Assembly: GCF_021379005.1 (NCBI RefSeq)
Contig: NZ_CP075171.1
Location: forward strand, 2,666,001-2,730,000
Length of the DNA stretch: 64,000 bases
Origin: Leptodesmis sichuanensis A121
Lineage (GTDB): Bacteria > Cyanobacteriota > Cyanobacteriia > Leptolyngbyales > Leptolyngbyaceae
Direction: 5' to 3'
Shown here in pieces: positions 37,219 through 46,382 of this stretch (positions are counted from its first letter, which is position 1; each line of letters starts with the position of its first letter). The notes below the pieces were generated by a model, which saw only the letters and a program-made list of their open reading frames with translations, was not told the DNA's origin and made no database searches. Both the position numbers and the translations under genes were made by a program.

Positions 37219-38136
37219 TTACAGGCGACTCATCGCTTCTTCAAACTTAACGGCCAGGGCCAGGAAGCCATCTCGGTCTGGATGCATATCGTCATACCAG
37301 GTATAGGGTTCTGTGACCCCGCGACAATCAAGATATTGGGCTGTCGTCGATTGAGTGGCTCGTTTAATGACCTCATTCAGTTTGTCAATAATCGAGGCGA
37401 TAATTGGCCCCATCAAATGATTTGGAATGCCTTTTTTGCGCAAATACTGCCCAATATAGGTTCCCCCTTTCACCAGCGGACGAGGGTAGTCATAGCCGTA
37501 GCAGATTATTTTGAGAGCAGGAAACTGTAACAACTCGGCCAACAGAGTTTTGTAACCCTTCTCAATCTGAACCAGGGCAGCCTCCCCTTCCTTTGTCAAA
37601 TATTGATCTAAGGGACGGGCAGGATCGTAGGTGTACACATAACTGCCATTGGCTAATCCAAGTTGGAGATCGTTCCCACCAGCACTGAACATAAAGTACT
37701 CAGGTTTCTCCTGAGCCAGTACCTTCATGTACTCCTGATCGCGCAGAATTCGCTCCAGGGTGTGTCCCCAATAGGCAATGTTCCTCATCCGGAAGCGTCC
37801 GTTGCGTTCAATCCAATCAGCGATCGCAGGTGGACGAATCAGCACAGGCAGATTAAACCAGGAATCCCCTTCGGCAACAACGCGCTTCTGCCCAACAAAA
37901 GCAAAGGTTTCAAGACGGGCATCTCGTTCTTCGCTGATAATCCGCAACATTCGATAAATCTCAGCATCCACATCGTAATCAGGAGGAGGCTGATCAATCA
38001 GTGCATCCGCCCGAAAAACTAGCTTGGGAATTGGAGATTGCGGGTCGAAATCGACGTAATCGGGCAACTTCTCCAGGGGCATTGTCCGTTGGTCGATCGC
38101 AGTTCTGAACTCGTTGAAGGTAAGTCGTTTAGCCAT
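37219..38136 (-). CDS. SGNH/GDSL-type hydrolase-like protein
   Basis: 305 residues, MAKRLTFNEFRTAIDQRTMP..., with SGNH landmarks: the nucleophile block VVAEGDSWFNLP (Ser), FSAGGNDLQLG (Asn) and the catalytic pair in DDMHPDRDGF (Asp/His). An N-terminal extension of about 110 residues precedes block I. No signal peptide. Probably an esterase or acyl/acetyl hydrolase; substrate unknown. The ATG at 38136 is 7 bp after the stop of an ABC permease gene, so they form an operon, an unusual pairing. Confidence 0.8.
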   Translation of the reverse strand: MAKRLTFNEFRTAIDQRTMPLEKLPDYVDFDPQSPIPKLVFRADALIDQPPPDYDVDAEIYRMLRIISEERDARLETFAFVGQKRVVAEGDSWFNLPVLIRPPAIADWIERNGRFRMRNIAYWGHTLERILRDQEYMKVLAQEKPEYFMFSAGGNDLQLGLANGSYVYTYDPARPLDQYLTKEGEAALVQIEKGYKTLLAELLQFPALKIICYGYDYPRPLVKGGTYIGQYLRKKGIPNHLMGPIIASIIDKLNEVIKRATQSTTAQYLDCRGVTEPYTWYDDMHPDRDGFLALAVKFEEAMSRL

Positions 38137-38143
38137 TTGATTT

Positions 38144-39052
38144 TTAAACCTCTCCAGAGTGATTACGGGTGCGGGAGATGGCAAGGCTGCACAGTGCGAT
38201 CGCCAGCACCAGCACCAGGAAGGTAACAATAATCAGCGCAGAAGCATAGCCAAAATCCAGATAGCGCAGGGCATTAGCATAGATGTAGAGCGAGACGACT
38301 TCTGTTGCTCCACCGGGACCACCCCCTGTCATTACCTGCACCAGATCAAAAATGCCGAAGGCTTGAGCGAAACGGAACAGCGCTGCTACCACAATTTGTG
38401 GCATCAGCAGGGGCAGGGTAATTTGCCAGAAGCGTTGCCAGGGTGAGGCTCCTTCGATCGCATAGGCTTCATACAAATCCACCGGAATAGATTGCAATCC
38501 AGCCAGCAGCAGAATACTGATAAAGGGAGTAGTTTTCCAGACATCGGCCACAATCAACGCCAGGGTCGCGGTGAACGGTTCTCCCAACCAATTGATGCCA
38601 TCCTTAATCAGCCCCAGCCGCAGCAAAATGTCATTGGCAATCCCGAACTGGTCATTGAAAATCCACGTCCATCCCAGGGCAATTAGAGCCGTAGGTAAGG
38701 CCCAGGGGAGCAGGGCGATCGTGCGTACCACATCCCGTCCCCGAAAGGCCCGATCCAGCACCAGAGCGATCGCCATGCCCAGGATCAATTCCACCAGTAC
38801 CGAAATGACCGTAAACCGAAAGGTAATGCCAAAGGTTTGCCAGAAATGAGCATCGCCCAGGATGCGGATGTAGTTATCCAGTCCCACAAAAATCGGCTGT
38901 AACTCGGTTCCCAAATTCTGAGCAAAGAATCCCAGCCAGATGGAACGACCAATAGGATAGGCAAATACCAGCAGCAGGACAATTACCGCTGGTAAGAGCA
39001 AATAAAGGCCCGTGCGTTGTTCTTGCGATCGGAGGGAGTTTGTCATGGTCAT
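38144..39052 (-). CDS. MalF-type sugar ABC transporter permease
   Basis: 302 residues with six membrane helices. The ABC permease EAA loop is EAYAIEGASPWQRFWQITLP, and a MalF/UgpA-type N-terminal FVGLDNYIRIL block precedes the core. It would form a heterodimer with a MalG-type partner, fed by a substrate-binding protein and a MsmK-like ATPase, none of which are in the window. Carbohydrate uptake is inferred from the family. The next gene is the SGNH hydrolase 7 bp downstream. The first ATG is used; one two codons later is possible. Confidence 0.85.
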   Translation of the reverse strand: MTMTNSLRSQEQRTGLYLLLPAVIVLLLVFAYPIGRSIWLGFFAQNLGTELQPIFVGLDNYIRILGDAHFWQTFGITFRFTVISVLVELILGMAIALVLDRAFRGRDVVRTIALLPWALPTALIALGWTWIFNDQFGIANDILLRLGLIKDGINWLGEPFTATLALIVADVWKTTPFISILLLAGLQSIPVDLYEAYAIEGASPWQRFWQITLPLLMPQIVVAALFRFAQAFGIFDLVQVMTGGGPGGATEVVSLYIYANALRYLDFGYASALIIVTFLVLVLAIALCSLAISRTRNHSGEV

Positions 39053-39330
39053 CCGTCATGGGTCATTGATCCGCATTATATGATTACTTTCTATAAGTTA
39101 TTTTTATAACGTTATTACGGATCCTTCAAGGAAATACCTGTAAAAAGAGATTATTCACATGGAAACTAGATCGGCCATCTGATGCTTCCTGGGTAAAAGC
39201 TTCCCTGAAGCCCTATTCCAGCATTAAGGGGGCTGCTTCAAGTCGTTGGTTCCTGTGCTGCTGGGTGCTCAGCGGCATTTTTTCGCGCGAGAAATCTGAG
39301 GTCCATCAAACAGCTTTATGGAGATAGGAA

Positions 39331-40086
39331 ATGAGACAACAGAGTTGGCGAAGCACCCATAAAGAGAGTAGCAAATTACTTAAATTTTTAATCAGAATAA
39401 TGATGCCAGCGGTGCTGGTATTCTGCACTGTATTGATCGCTCAATATGTTCTGGCTGGAGATCCGGGAGGCAACAAAACGGGCACTGCGGCTGATGTGCA
39501 AAATGCAGAAGGGAATAGTATTGTGATCGAGCAGCCGGTTATCAGAAGGCTCCAGATTATGCCGATCGCTTGAGAGACTACGAGGCCTATAAGGTACAAG
39601 CAGCAAAGGAACCATTCGCTGTTCAGTTAGCCGATGGTGTGGGGCAAAACCGAATCGCCATTAATCTGATATGGACACTGATTACAGGCTTTCTGGTGAT
39701 GTTTATGCAGGCGGGATTTGCCTTAATGGAAACAGGCTTTACCCGTGCGAAAAACGCCTCCCACACTATGATGATGAATTTTTTGATCTACGTGGTTGGC
39801 GTAACAGGCTTTTGGATAGCCGGATTTGCCCTGATGTACGGAGCCATACCTCAAGCTTCTTTAGGAGGTTCAGTTCCTGGCCCAGATAATTGGGTGCATT
39901 ACGTTGGTGATTTGGGCTTTTGGTCTGTCCTATCTGTTCTTTAAGGGGCTGAACAGGCTCACCCCTATGCGTGTTCCACCAGCAGTAGAACTGGAGGGAC
40001 TGGATATTCCAATCACAGAGCACGTTGCATCCGCGCCTGAAGCTCATCAACGAATTTCAACGGAGAAACCCTTTGAAGGAGTGTAA
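39331..40086 (+). pseudogene. Ammonium transporter (Amt) pseudogene
   Basis: Remains of an Amt gene in three pieces. 39331-39525 encodes the signal peptide and start (MMPAVLVFCTVLIAQYVLAG). After a frameshift near 39525-39570 the frame RLRDYEAYKVQAAKEP continues with LMETGFTRAKNASHTMMMNF to GGSVPGPDNWVHYVGDLGFW. Then about 250 residues are missing and the C-terminal end VIWAFGLSYLFFKGLNRLTP to PFEGV appears in another frame from 39904. One frameshift plus one large internal deletion make it non-functional. An intact amt must be elsewhere if the cell imports ammonium by this route. Confidence 0.88.
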
Positions 40087-40097
40087 ACATTCATCGC

Positions 40098-40454
40098 CTA
40101 ACCTCCACTGCCTTTTGCTTTGTAGCCTTGCTGAATTAAGTATTGAATAATTTTCTGTTTATGGTCGCCTTGAATTTCAATTTCATTGTCTTTAATTGTG
40201 CCACCTGCGCCACATTGCGTTTTCAGTTTTTTCAATAAATCAGCTAATTTGTCAGGGCTGCATTGAAAACCACGCAGAATCGTTACTGTTTTGCCTTTGC
40301 GGCCCTTACTGGAAGCCTCAACCCGAATGTTTTGCTGATTGGGTGGCAGATCAGGAGTTCCTCGTTCTAAAGCATCTGCATTATCAGAACTACCAAATTC
40401 CCGATAAACGACGCGCTCAGTGGCTTTAGCAGATTTGTCTTTTGAGGAAGCCAT
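40098..40454 (-). CDS. SUI1/YciH-type translation factor
   Basis: 118 residues. The C-terminal 75 residues are an eIF1/SUI1 domain: KGKTVTILRGFQCSPDKLAD, TQCGAGGTIKDNEIEIQGDH and KIIQYLIQQGYKAKGSGG. The N-terminal part is a flexible, charged extension. YciH-like proteins bind the 30S subunit and affect start-codon fidelity or stress translation. ATG 40454 (MASSKDK) is preferred to a frame start 18 bases upstream. The amt pseudogene ends 11 bp away, convergent. Confidence 0.9.
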   Translation of the reverse strand: MASSKDKSAKATERVVYREFGSSDNADALERGTPDLPPNQQNIRVEASSKGRKGKTVTILRGFQCSPDKLADLLKKLKTQCGAGGTIKDNEIEIQGDHKQKIIQYLIQQGYKAKGSGG

Positions 40455-40841
40455 AATACTTGGAGATATCAAAGCCCTTTAATTGTCCCATTATAGTCCT
40501 ACGAAGTAGGGGTAGGACGCTATTCTAGACATAGACATAGGGTCAGAAGTAATACCATGCCATCTTCCTACAGGTACGACGAGAGCATGTCACCTTTGCA
40601 GGCCTCATCCCCCAACCCCTTCTCCCAACCTGGGAGAAGGGAAAATGATTGACATAGAATGTCAAAAGGCAGATGGTGAACCAGTCAAAGTCAGGATGCA
40701 GTCTGCAACTGTAGAAGAAGTTCAAACTGTCTTGCGTGAACTTGCTATCTGTTATTCAACCTGATACGAAATCCGAATGGTAAAGTATCACTATTTCAGA
40801 CATTCTTCCACCAGTGGAAGAGGATGTGCTGCCTTATGACC
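40455..40841. other. Intergenic region, repeat-like sequence
   Basis: Nearly 390 bases with no convincing gene. It includes a short hairpin of the type CCTTCTCCCA-ACC-TGGGAGAAGG at about 40617-40640, a common intergenic repeat, and a 39-codon frame beginning about 40645 without family features. Nothing else recognised. Confidence 0.4.
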
Positions 40842-41124
40842 TCAGGCATCGCTGAGAGAGTGACACACCGGATCGCTAAGGGTTCCTCCAACTCCTCTAA
40901 GTGTCTCAAACTTCCGGTTGACTAAAGGTTCATCGCTCAATTGCCATAAGCGATGCTCATCAAATGCCCAGACTTCGATGTCGGCCTCTGGGTACTGCTT
41001 TTTCAGTTGCTCAACCCGCCGTGGCAAGTTTTTTAAAAGCTGCCTGAGCCGCTCTGTCTGCCTGAGCATGATGGGGACGGGGACGTTGTCCACTGTAGCC
41101 GAGTCGCTTCACTGCGTTGGTCAT
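40842..41124 (-). pseudogene. IS630-family transposase fossil (second type)
   Basis: From 41124 one frame reads MTNAVKRLGYSGQRPRPHH, then a frameshift leads to KNLPRRVEQLKKQYPEADIE and VWAFDEHRL, the start of the DDE core of a different IS630 subgroup. The rest of the protein is lost. It is unrelated in sequence to the element at 6539-11977. No intact ends seen. Confidence 0.7.
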
Positions 41125-41295
41125 GAGTTTTAAGCTCATCACTGGTGAAATGATTTGCCAGTGAAATTGTGCGTGCCATTTTTTTATCTTATAGTGCTAC
41201 TCTGCAGCCGGATTCCGTATGACCCATCTGCCAACTCTTTAAACCTCCTTTCCTGCGGTCGTCTATCATAGGCTGTACCCAGTTTCGTCCTGGTT

Positions 41296-43641
41296 ATGAC
41301 CTACTGCCTGAACCCTGATTGTCCCAAGCCCCGCAATCCTCAGACTGCTAAGGTCTGCCGTAGCTGTGGAGCCAAACTGCATCTGAAAGATCGCTACCGG
41401 GCGATCGCCGCGATCGGACAGGGAGGCTTTGGCAGAACATTTCTGGCGATCGATGAAGATAAGCCATCCAGACCACGGTGCGTGATCAAGCAATTTCTGC
41501 CGATCGCTCAAGATCCCCGCAGCCTCAAGAAAGCGGCTAATCTATTTGCTCAGGAAGCCGTCAGATTGGAGGAGTTGGGGCATCATCCCCAGATTCCTGA
41601 ATTGCTGGCCTATTTTAACCAGGAAGGACAGCAGTATCTGATCCAGGAATTTATTGACGGCAGAAACTTGGCCGATCGAGTAGTGGAACAGGGGCCATTC
41701 TCTGAAGCTCAGGTGCGGCAAGTTCTCACCAGTTTGTTACCCGTTCTAGACTTTGTTCATTCCCATAAGGTGATACATCGGGATATTAAACCCGGTAATC
41801 TGATCAGTCCTACAGGTCTGGCGGGGAGACGAAGCTTTCCCCAACCCGGCCAACCCGACTGGACAGGACTACAACAGGCACTGGCAACGGAAATAGCTCA
41901 AGGCTTCCGCAATTTTTCCACTTCCACCTACCGCTTTAGTGAAGTCATCAGCCTCAGTCTGGCTTATCCTCCCAGGGATTTAACGATCGCCCTCTATCAG
42001 CGAACTCAGCAACTGGCGATGCAATTTGCCCGCTATGCCAGCTTGCCTCCCCTACAGCGGCAATATCTGGTCACAGAAGCGACCCGTCTGCTGGCGGAAA
42101 TTCGACAACTGTATGGGACGAATTCTGCACAAACGTCTCTGGGGCGATTAGTGCTGGTTGATTTTGGAGCGGCGAAATCGGTTAAAGGGCTGGAATTTTT
42201 GCAAACGGGCACTAAGATCGGTAGCCCGGAGTATGCGGCCCCAGAACAAGCTAGGGGAAAGGCCGTGTTTTCCAGTGATCTGTATGGTCTGGGAGTGACT
42301 TGCATTCACCTGTTAACGCAGCGATCGCCCTATGATTTGTTCGATAGTCATCACAATTCCTGGGTCTGGCGCAATTATTTACCCACTCCGATCAGTGATT
42401 CGCTAGGGCACATTCTAGATCGCCTCCTGGAAGCGGCTATTCCCCGACGCTATCAATCGGCTGCCGAAGTGTTACAAGATCTGGAGGCAACGGCGATCGC
42501 ATCTCCTGCCGCCGCCGTTGCCGTTTCCCCGTTGAATCTGCAAGCAGCCTCTCCAGTTCCTCCGATTTCCTTGCAGGCTGCCGTTCCTCAACCCCTGGTG
42601 GCCCATCGTCAGCGGAATGGCTCTCTGGAAGCATTTCCTCAACCCTCCTTCCAGATTGCTCCCCGCCCCCGTTTGCCTTTTCCAGAAGACGTAGAGCCGA
42701 TCGCCCCATCCATAACCGAGGAAAGCCCACTACCAGAACCGCTATTGCGATCCGGTTGGCAGTGCCTTCATAGCGTTGAAAGTCCGGGTCGGGTGTATGC
42801 GATCGCGACCAGTTCTACCGATCCCTTATTAGTTAGCAGTAGTGGCAATGCTTTGAAACTGTGGGATAGGGAAACCCTGCAACCACTGCGCACCCTAACG
42901 GGGCATCTCGATATTATTCCAGCCTTAGTGGTCAGTGCCGATGGCAAACTCCTGGTTAGTGGCAGTGCTGACAAAACGATTAGCCTTTGGGAGCTACCGT
43001 TGGGCAGACGACTTTCAACGTTAGCGGTTCATGCCGATACGGTGCTAGCCCTGGCCATTTCTGCTAATGGACAACTCCTGGCCAGTAGCAGTTTTTATGA
43101 CCCTATCACGATTTGGGATTTGCACAACAGACAGAAGCGACATGGCTTGCTAGGGCATTCTGCCCGGATTGATGCGCTGGCCTTCAGCCCAAATGGAGAA
43201 ATTCTGGCCAGTGGCAGCGGCGATCGCACGATCAAACTGTGGAATGTGGATACGGGCGAGGAGATTCGTACCCTGGAAGGTCACACGAACCAGATTACGG
43301 ATCTGGCCTTCAGTCCGGATGGGAACACGTTAGTCAGTAGCAGTTGGGATGGCACCGTGAGATTCTGGAACCTGAAAACCCGCCGACCGGGACGGATTCT
43401 GGATCTGGAGTCTGGGCGAGTGAACGCGATCGCTTTCAGTTCTGATGGCAAAAAGTTAGCGATCGCCAGCAATACCTTACAGGTTTGGACGCTACCCGGT
43501 AAAAAGGTTATTGTGTTCTCCAAACCGACCGAAAGTGTTGTGGATGTTGCCTTTGGGCCAGAGGATCACCTCCTGTTCAGCGCCCACAGCGATCGCGCCA
43601 TCAAAGTCTGGAAATGGCAGGAAAAAGTCCGAAAAAATTAG
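41296..43641 (+). CDS. Zinc ribbon-Ser/Thr kinase-WD40 protein
   Basis: 781 residues. N-terminal zinc ribbon with Cys4, Cys9, Cys21 and Cys24. Kinase domain from about residue 34: glycine loop GQGGFGRT, Lys in RCVIKQF, catalytic HRDIKPGN (Asp163), DFGAAK (Asp289) and SPEYAAPEQARG. Between HRD and DFG lie 126 residues instead of about 20, an insertion of about 105. A Pro/Ala-rich linker (about 400-485) leads to seven WD40 repeats (LKLWD, ISLWE, ITIWD, IKLWN, VRFWN, LQVWT, IKVWK), one beta-propeller. It is a cytosolic signalling protein; the target is unknown. Such kinases are frequent in cyanobacteria. Confidence 0.92.
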   Translation: MTYCLNPDCPKPRNPQTAKVCRSCGAKLHLKDRYRAIAAIGQGGFGRTFLAIDEDKPSRPRCVIKQFLPIAQDPRSLKKAANLFAQEAVRLEELGHHPQIPELLAYFNQEGQQYLIQEFIDGRNLADRVVEQGPFSEAQVRQVLTSLLPVLDFVHSHKVIHRDIKPGNLISPTGLAGRRSFPQPGQPDWTGLQQALATEIAQGFRNFSTSTYRFSEVISLSLAYPPRDLTIALYQRTQQLAMQFARYASLPPLQRQYLVTEATRLLAEIRQLYGTNSAQTSLGRLVLVDFGAAKSVKGLEFLQTGTKIGSPEYAAPEQARGKAVFSSDLYGLGVTCIHLLTQRSPYDLFDSHHNSWVWRNYLPTPISDSLGHILDRLLEAAIPRRYQSAAEVLQDLEATAIASPAAAVAVSPLNLQAASPVPPISLQAAVPQPLVAHRQRNGSLEAFPQPSFQIAPRPRLPFPEDVEPIAPSITEESPLPEPLLRSGWQCLHSVESPGRVYAIATSSTDPLLVSSSGNALKLWDRETLQPLRTLTGHLDIIPALVVSADGKLLVSGSADKTISLWELPLGRRLSTLAVHADTVLALAISANGQLLASSSFYDPITIWDLHNRQKRHGLLGHSARIDALAFSPNGEILASGSGDRTIKLWNVDTGEEIRTLEGHTNQITDLAFSPDGNTLVSSSWDGTVRFWNLKTRRPGRILDLESGRVNAIAFSSDGKKLAIASNTLQVWTLPGKKVIVFSKPTESVVDVAFGPEDHLLFSAHSDRAIKVWKWQEKVRKN

Positions 43642-43773
43642 GGACAAACAGTCGTTCGCCCCTAGCAAAATTTAGCAAATTTGTATTGAGCAACAACTGT
43701 AATGCACCAGAGTTTAAGGGGGATGCGTTTGCTGTGCTAATACAGTCTGCATAAGCTACGCCTGCGGTTGGAG

Positions 43774-44034
43774 TTACTCCGCGGCTGGGTAAACACTTAC
43801 TTTTTTGCGACTCTTCCCAAAGCGTTCAAAGGTGACAATGCCATTTACCAGGGCAAACAAAGTGTCATCATTGCCCCGACCTACATTGTTTCCGGGATGA
43901 ATTTTAGTGCCGCGTTGGCGCACCAAAATATTTCCCGCCTTGACCACCTGTCCGCCATAGCGTTTGACGCCCAGGCGCTGAGCATTAGAGTCGCGTCCGT
44001 TTCTGGTACTACCTGTTCCTTTCTTATGAGCCAT
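43774..44034 (-). CDS. rpmA: 50S ribosomal protein L27
   Basis: 86 residues, usual length. N-terminus [20 protein letters not shown] is the L27 signature reaching the peptidyl transferase centre, followed by [20 protein letters not shown]. It lies 83 bp downstream of rplU, the conserved bacterial pairing. No N-terminal pro-peptide of the Firmicutes type is present. Confidence 0.98.
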   Translation of the reverse strand: MAHKKGTGSTRNGRDSNAQRLGVKRYGGQVVKAGNILVRQRGTKIHPGNNVGRGNDDTLFALVNGIVTFERFGKSRKKVSVYPAAE

Positions 44035-44117
44035 GCTTGCCTCACCTTAGTTGTTTTTCTGTACGCCTGTGCAGTTTCTAGAATAGCCTTTTAGAAGCCG
44101 AAAGGGTTGGCGATCGC

Positions 44118-44498
44118 CTACTCCTCGGTTTCCGCTGCATCACTGGTTGCAGCCGCAGCCTTGGAATTGGCTCCCGAATTCCCTCCCAGACTGATGCTGT
44201 CGATCATCAGGCGAGTCAATTCCTGACGGTGCCCTTGTTTCTTGCGGGTTTTCTTTTTGGGTCGCATCTTGTAGACAATCACTTTCCGGCCCCGCAGGTG
44301 CCTCATGACTGTTGCTTCTACGATCGCCCCTTCTACCAGGGGTTGACCCACTTGAATTTCACCATCGCTTTCCACAAACAGAACCTTATCAATATTTACC
44401 TTCGCATCAGGTTCTGCGGCCAGTCGCTCTACATCGTAAAACCGTCCAGGCTCAACCCGCAGTTGTTTACCGCCTGTTTCAATAATTGCGTAAGTCAT
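44118..44498 (-). CDS. rplU: 50S ribosomal protein L21
   Basis: 126 residues. [20 protein letters not shown] opens the L21 domain, which continues through [22 protein letters not shown]-terminal extension of about 25 residues, Ala/Ser/Asn-rich and ending EETEE-like (DAAETEE), is typical of cyanobacterial versions. First gene of rplU-rpmA. Confidence 0.98.
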   Translation of the reverse strand: MTYAIIETGGKQLRVEPGRFYDVERLAAEPDAKVNIDKVLFVESDGEIQVGQPLVEGAIVEATVMRHLRGRKVIVYKMRPKKKTRKKQGHRQELTRLMIDSISLGGNSGANSKAAAATSDAAETEE

Positions 44499-44696
44499 GA
44501 ATTTACCTCAATGATTGCCGTACAGGTAGACAGTGAGCCAGATTGCTACACCGACTTTGTGTTTGACCTGATCCGAGCAGAAATATGGCCAGTCTTTAAT
44601 TCTGCTGAATAGCTATCCCTTCTGTCAAGCACTTTTGGCAACGGGAATGGCAGACAGCGGCAAAAATTTGCTGACTGCCATTTACCCGATCGCCAT

Positions 44697-45455
44697 TTAC
44701 CACTCTAGCTCAGCCGGAGATACCTTGTTTTCATTGCGCTGCAGCCGAATAATTTCACCACTCCGCATAGTTACCACGCGATCGGCCATAGCTGCGATTC
44801 CCGCATTGTGGGTAATCACAATTGTGGTGGTACCCAACTCCTGGTTTACTCGCTCCAACGCTTCCAGAACCAGTTTGCCAGTCTTGTAATCCAAGGCTCC
44901 GGTCGGTTCATCACACAGCAGCACTTCTGGACGTTTAGCGATCGCACGGGCAATGGCTACTCGTTGTTGTTCTCCGCCAGAAAGTTGGGAGGGAAAGTGA
45001 TCCAGGCGATCGCCCAGTCCCACCAGATCAAGCGCCACTTCGGGACGCATGGGATACCGCACAATTTCTGTCACCAGGGCCACATTTTCCTGGGCTGTCA
45101 AACTGGGGATCAGGTTATAGAACTGGAAGATAAAGCCCACACAATCCCGGCGAAAGCGAGTCAGCTCGGCATCACTGGCATGGGTCAGATTTCGCTCATG
45201 GAAGAATACCTGGCCGCTCGTTGGGACATCCAATCCGCCCAAAATATTCAGCAACGTAGATTTACCACTGCCGGATGGCCCCAAAATCACGATGAATTCT
45301 CGATCGTACACATCCAGATCTACCGATCGCAGCGCAAAAACTTCTACCTCTCCCATTGTGTAGACCTTAGATAACCCCTGCACATGAAAACTCACTCCCA
45401 CCGGGATGCTGGTTTCTAGAGCGGGGCGATCGCTGGGGCGGTGATTCCAAATCAT
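44697..45455 (-). CDS. LolD/MacB-type ABC transporter ATP-binding protein
   Basis: 252 residues. Walker [10 protein letters not shown] near residue 60, Q-loop [13 protein letters not shown], signature [14 protein letters not shown], Walker [13 protein letters not shown] and the switch His in VITHN. Sequence style matches the LolD/MacB/DevA group that drives FtsX-like permeases in lipoprotein transport, efflux or heterocyst glycolipid export. The permease and membrane-fusion partners are not adjacent, so they must be elsewhere. ATG 45455; the first 25 residues precede the ABC domain. Confidence 0.9.
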   Translation of the reverse strand: MIWNHRPSDRPALETSIPVGVSFHVQGLSKVYTMGEVEVFALRSVDLDVYDREFIVILGPSGSGKSTLLNILGGLDVPTSGQVFFHERNLTHASDAELTRFRRDCVGFIFQFYNLIPSLTAQENVALVTEIVRYPMRPEVALDLVGLGDRLDHFPSQLSGGEQQRVAIARAIAKRPEVLLCDEPTGALDYKTGKLVLEALERVNQELGTTTIVITHNAGIAAMADRVVTMRSGEIIRLQRNENKVSPAELEW

Positions 45456-45548
45456 CGCTTTTCACCTTCATGAGTGAGTTTCATCATAGAGGTCAGCTAT
45501 AACCCCTATGACCATCAAAACAGATTTGTATCTCACCTGGTTCAGGAG

Positions 45549-45986
45549 TTACTTGATGAAACCAGAGGTAGAGTAACGGGTTGTTTCAGTTACACCCCGA
45601 TCCTGCTTCTGTTGTAACAGGTGTTCTATCACAGCCAGAATTTGTTGCAACGTTAAATTTTTGCTCAAGCACGCATCCGCTTCAGAACAGATTTGTCCTG
45701 TCTCTTGCAAGCATTCTTCAGGAAAATAGGCAGAGATCAGTAGCAAAATGGGAGGTTGCCGTAACATCCTCCGGACTTGAGTAATGACCTCAGCCCCATC
45801 CATGCTGCGCTGATGACGACGAGCAGGAATTGAAAAGTCAATCAAAGCTAAATCAAATTTTTGTGACTCAGCCAGGAATTCATGAGCATTATTAAAAGTG
45901 GATACAGTAAAGTTTTTCTCTTGCAAAAAACGTTGTATTACAAAACACCACGTTTCATTGTCATCCACTACAGCGATTCTATACAT
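45549..45986 (-). CDS. Single-domain response regulator
   Basis: 145 residues, a receiver domain only: acidic pair in IAVVDDNETW, phospho-acceptor Asp in LALIDFSIPARR and a Lys in ADACLSKNLTL. The loop after the acceptor Asp carries an unusual basic stretch (PARRHQRSMDG) where most receivers have PxMDG directly. No output domain. ATG 45986 (MYRIAVV) is the natural start. The second MITE copy lies about 120 bp upstream. Confidence 0.8.
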   Translation of the reverse strand: MYRIAVVDDNETWCFVIQRFLQEKNFTVSTFNNAHEFLAESQKFDLALIDFSIPARRHQRSMDGAEVITQVRRMLRQPPILLLISAYFPEECLQETGQICSEADACLSKNLTLQQILAVIEHLLQQKQDRGVTETTRYSTSGFIK

Positions 45987-46103
45987 GGTTATTAAATGGT
46001 TCAAGAGCAAGGAGAGCAGACTCCTGCTTTCTTATAACTGAGATTGAACTGAAGCTGAACTACCTTAAGTGGGAGATGTTGCGTAGAAGTTGAGGAGCAA
46101 ACG

Positions 46104-46303
46104 CTGATTGACTGACAAATCTCCTGAACACCCGCTGCATCACCAGGAAATCAATTTCCTGGCTCATAGCCAAAGTCCTCTAAAGACGACTGGACAATAG
46201 TTTTAGTCTATTTGCATGGACTTGCGCTGTTAGCCCAAAATTTATTTTAGGGCGGGTTGACAACAGAGACTTGAGCCTTTCAGAACTTTTGTCAGTCAAT
46301 CAG
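46104..46303. mobile_element. MITE-like structured element, copy 2 (200 bp)
   Basis: Ends GCTGATTGACTGACAAA and, in reverse, the same 17 bases form perfect terminal inverted repeats, starting one base outside the given coordinates. The interior is over 85% identical by eye to copy 1 and keeps all four hairpins. The third keeps pairing through a C-to-T change making a G-U pair (GTCTAT/ATGGAC), while the second has one C-C mismatch. No clear target duplication is visible, so this copy is older or moved differently. Confidence 0.78.
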
Positions 46304-46324
46304 CCTCCATCCTCATTAAATGAG

Positions 46325-46361
46325 AAAAAGCAGAAAGATGACACTTCATCCTTCTGCTTTT
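46325..46361 (-). terminator. Intrinsic terminator of the peroxiredoxin gene
   Basis: AAAAAGCAGAAAGATG pairs with CATCCTTCTGCTTTTA with one mismatch around a short loop. On the minus strand the stem is followed by a T-rich CTTTTTCTC, and it lies about 20 bp after the stop at 46383. Confidence 0.85.
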
Positions 46362-46382
46362 AATTAGGGCTGGTAAGTCGAT

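Noticed and set aside
40645-40764. 39-codon frame MIDIECQKADGEPVKV...
   Set aside because: No recognised family, poorly spaced ribosome site and location in repeat-like DNA.
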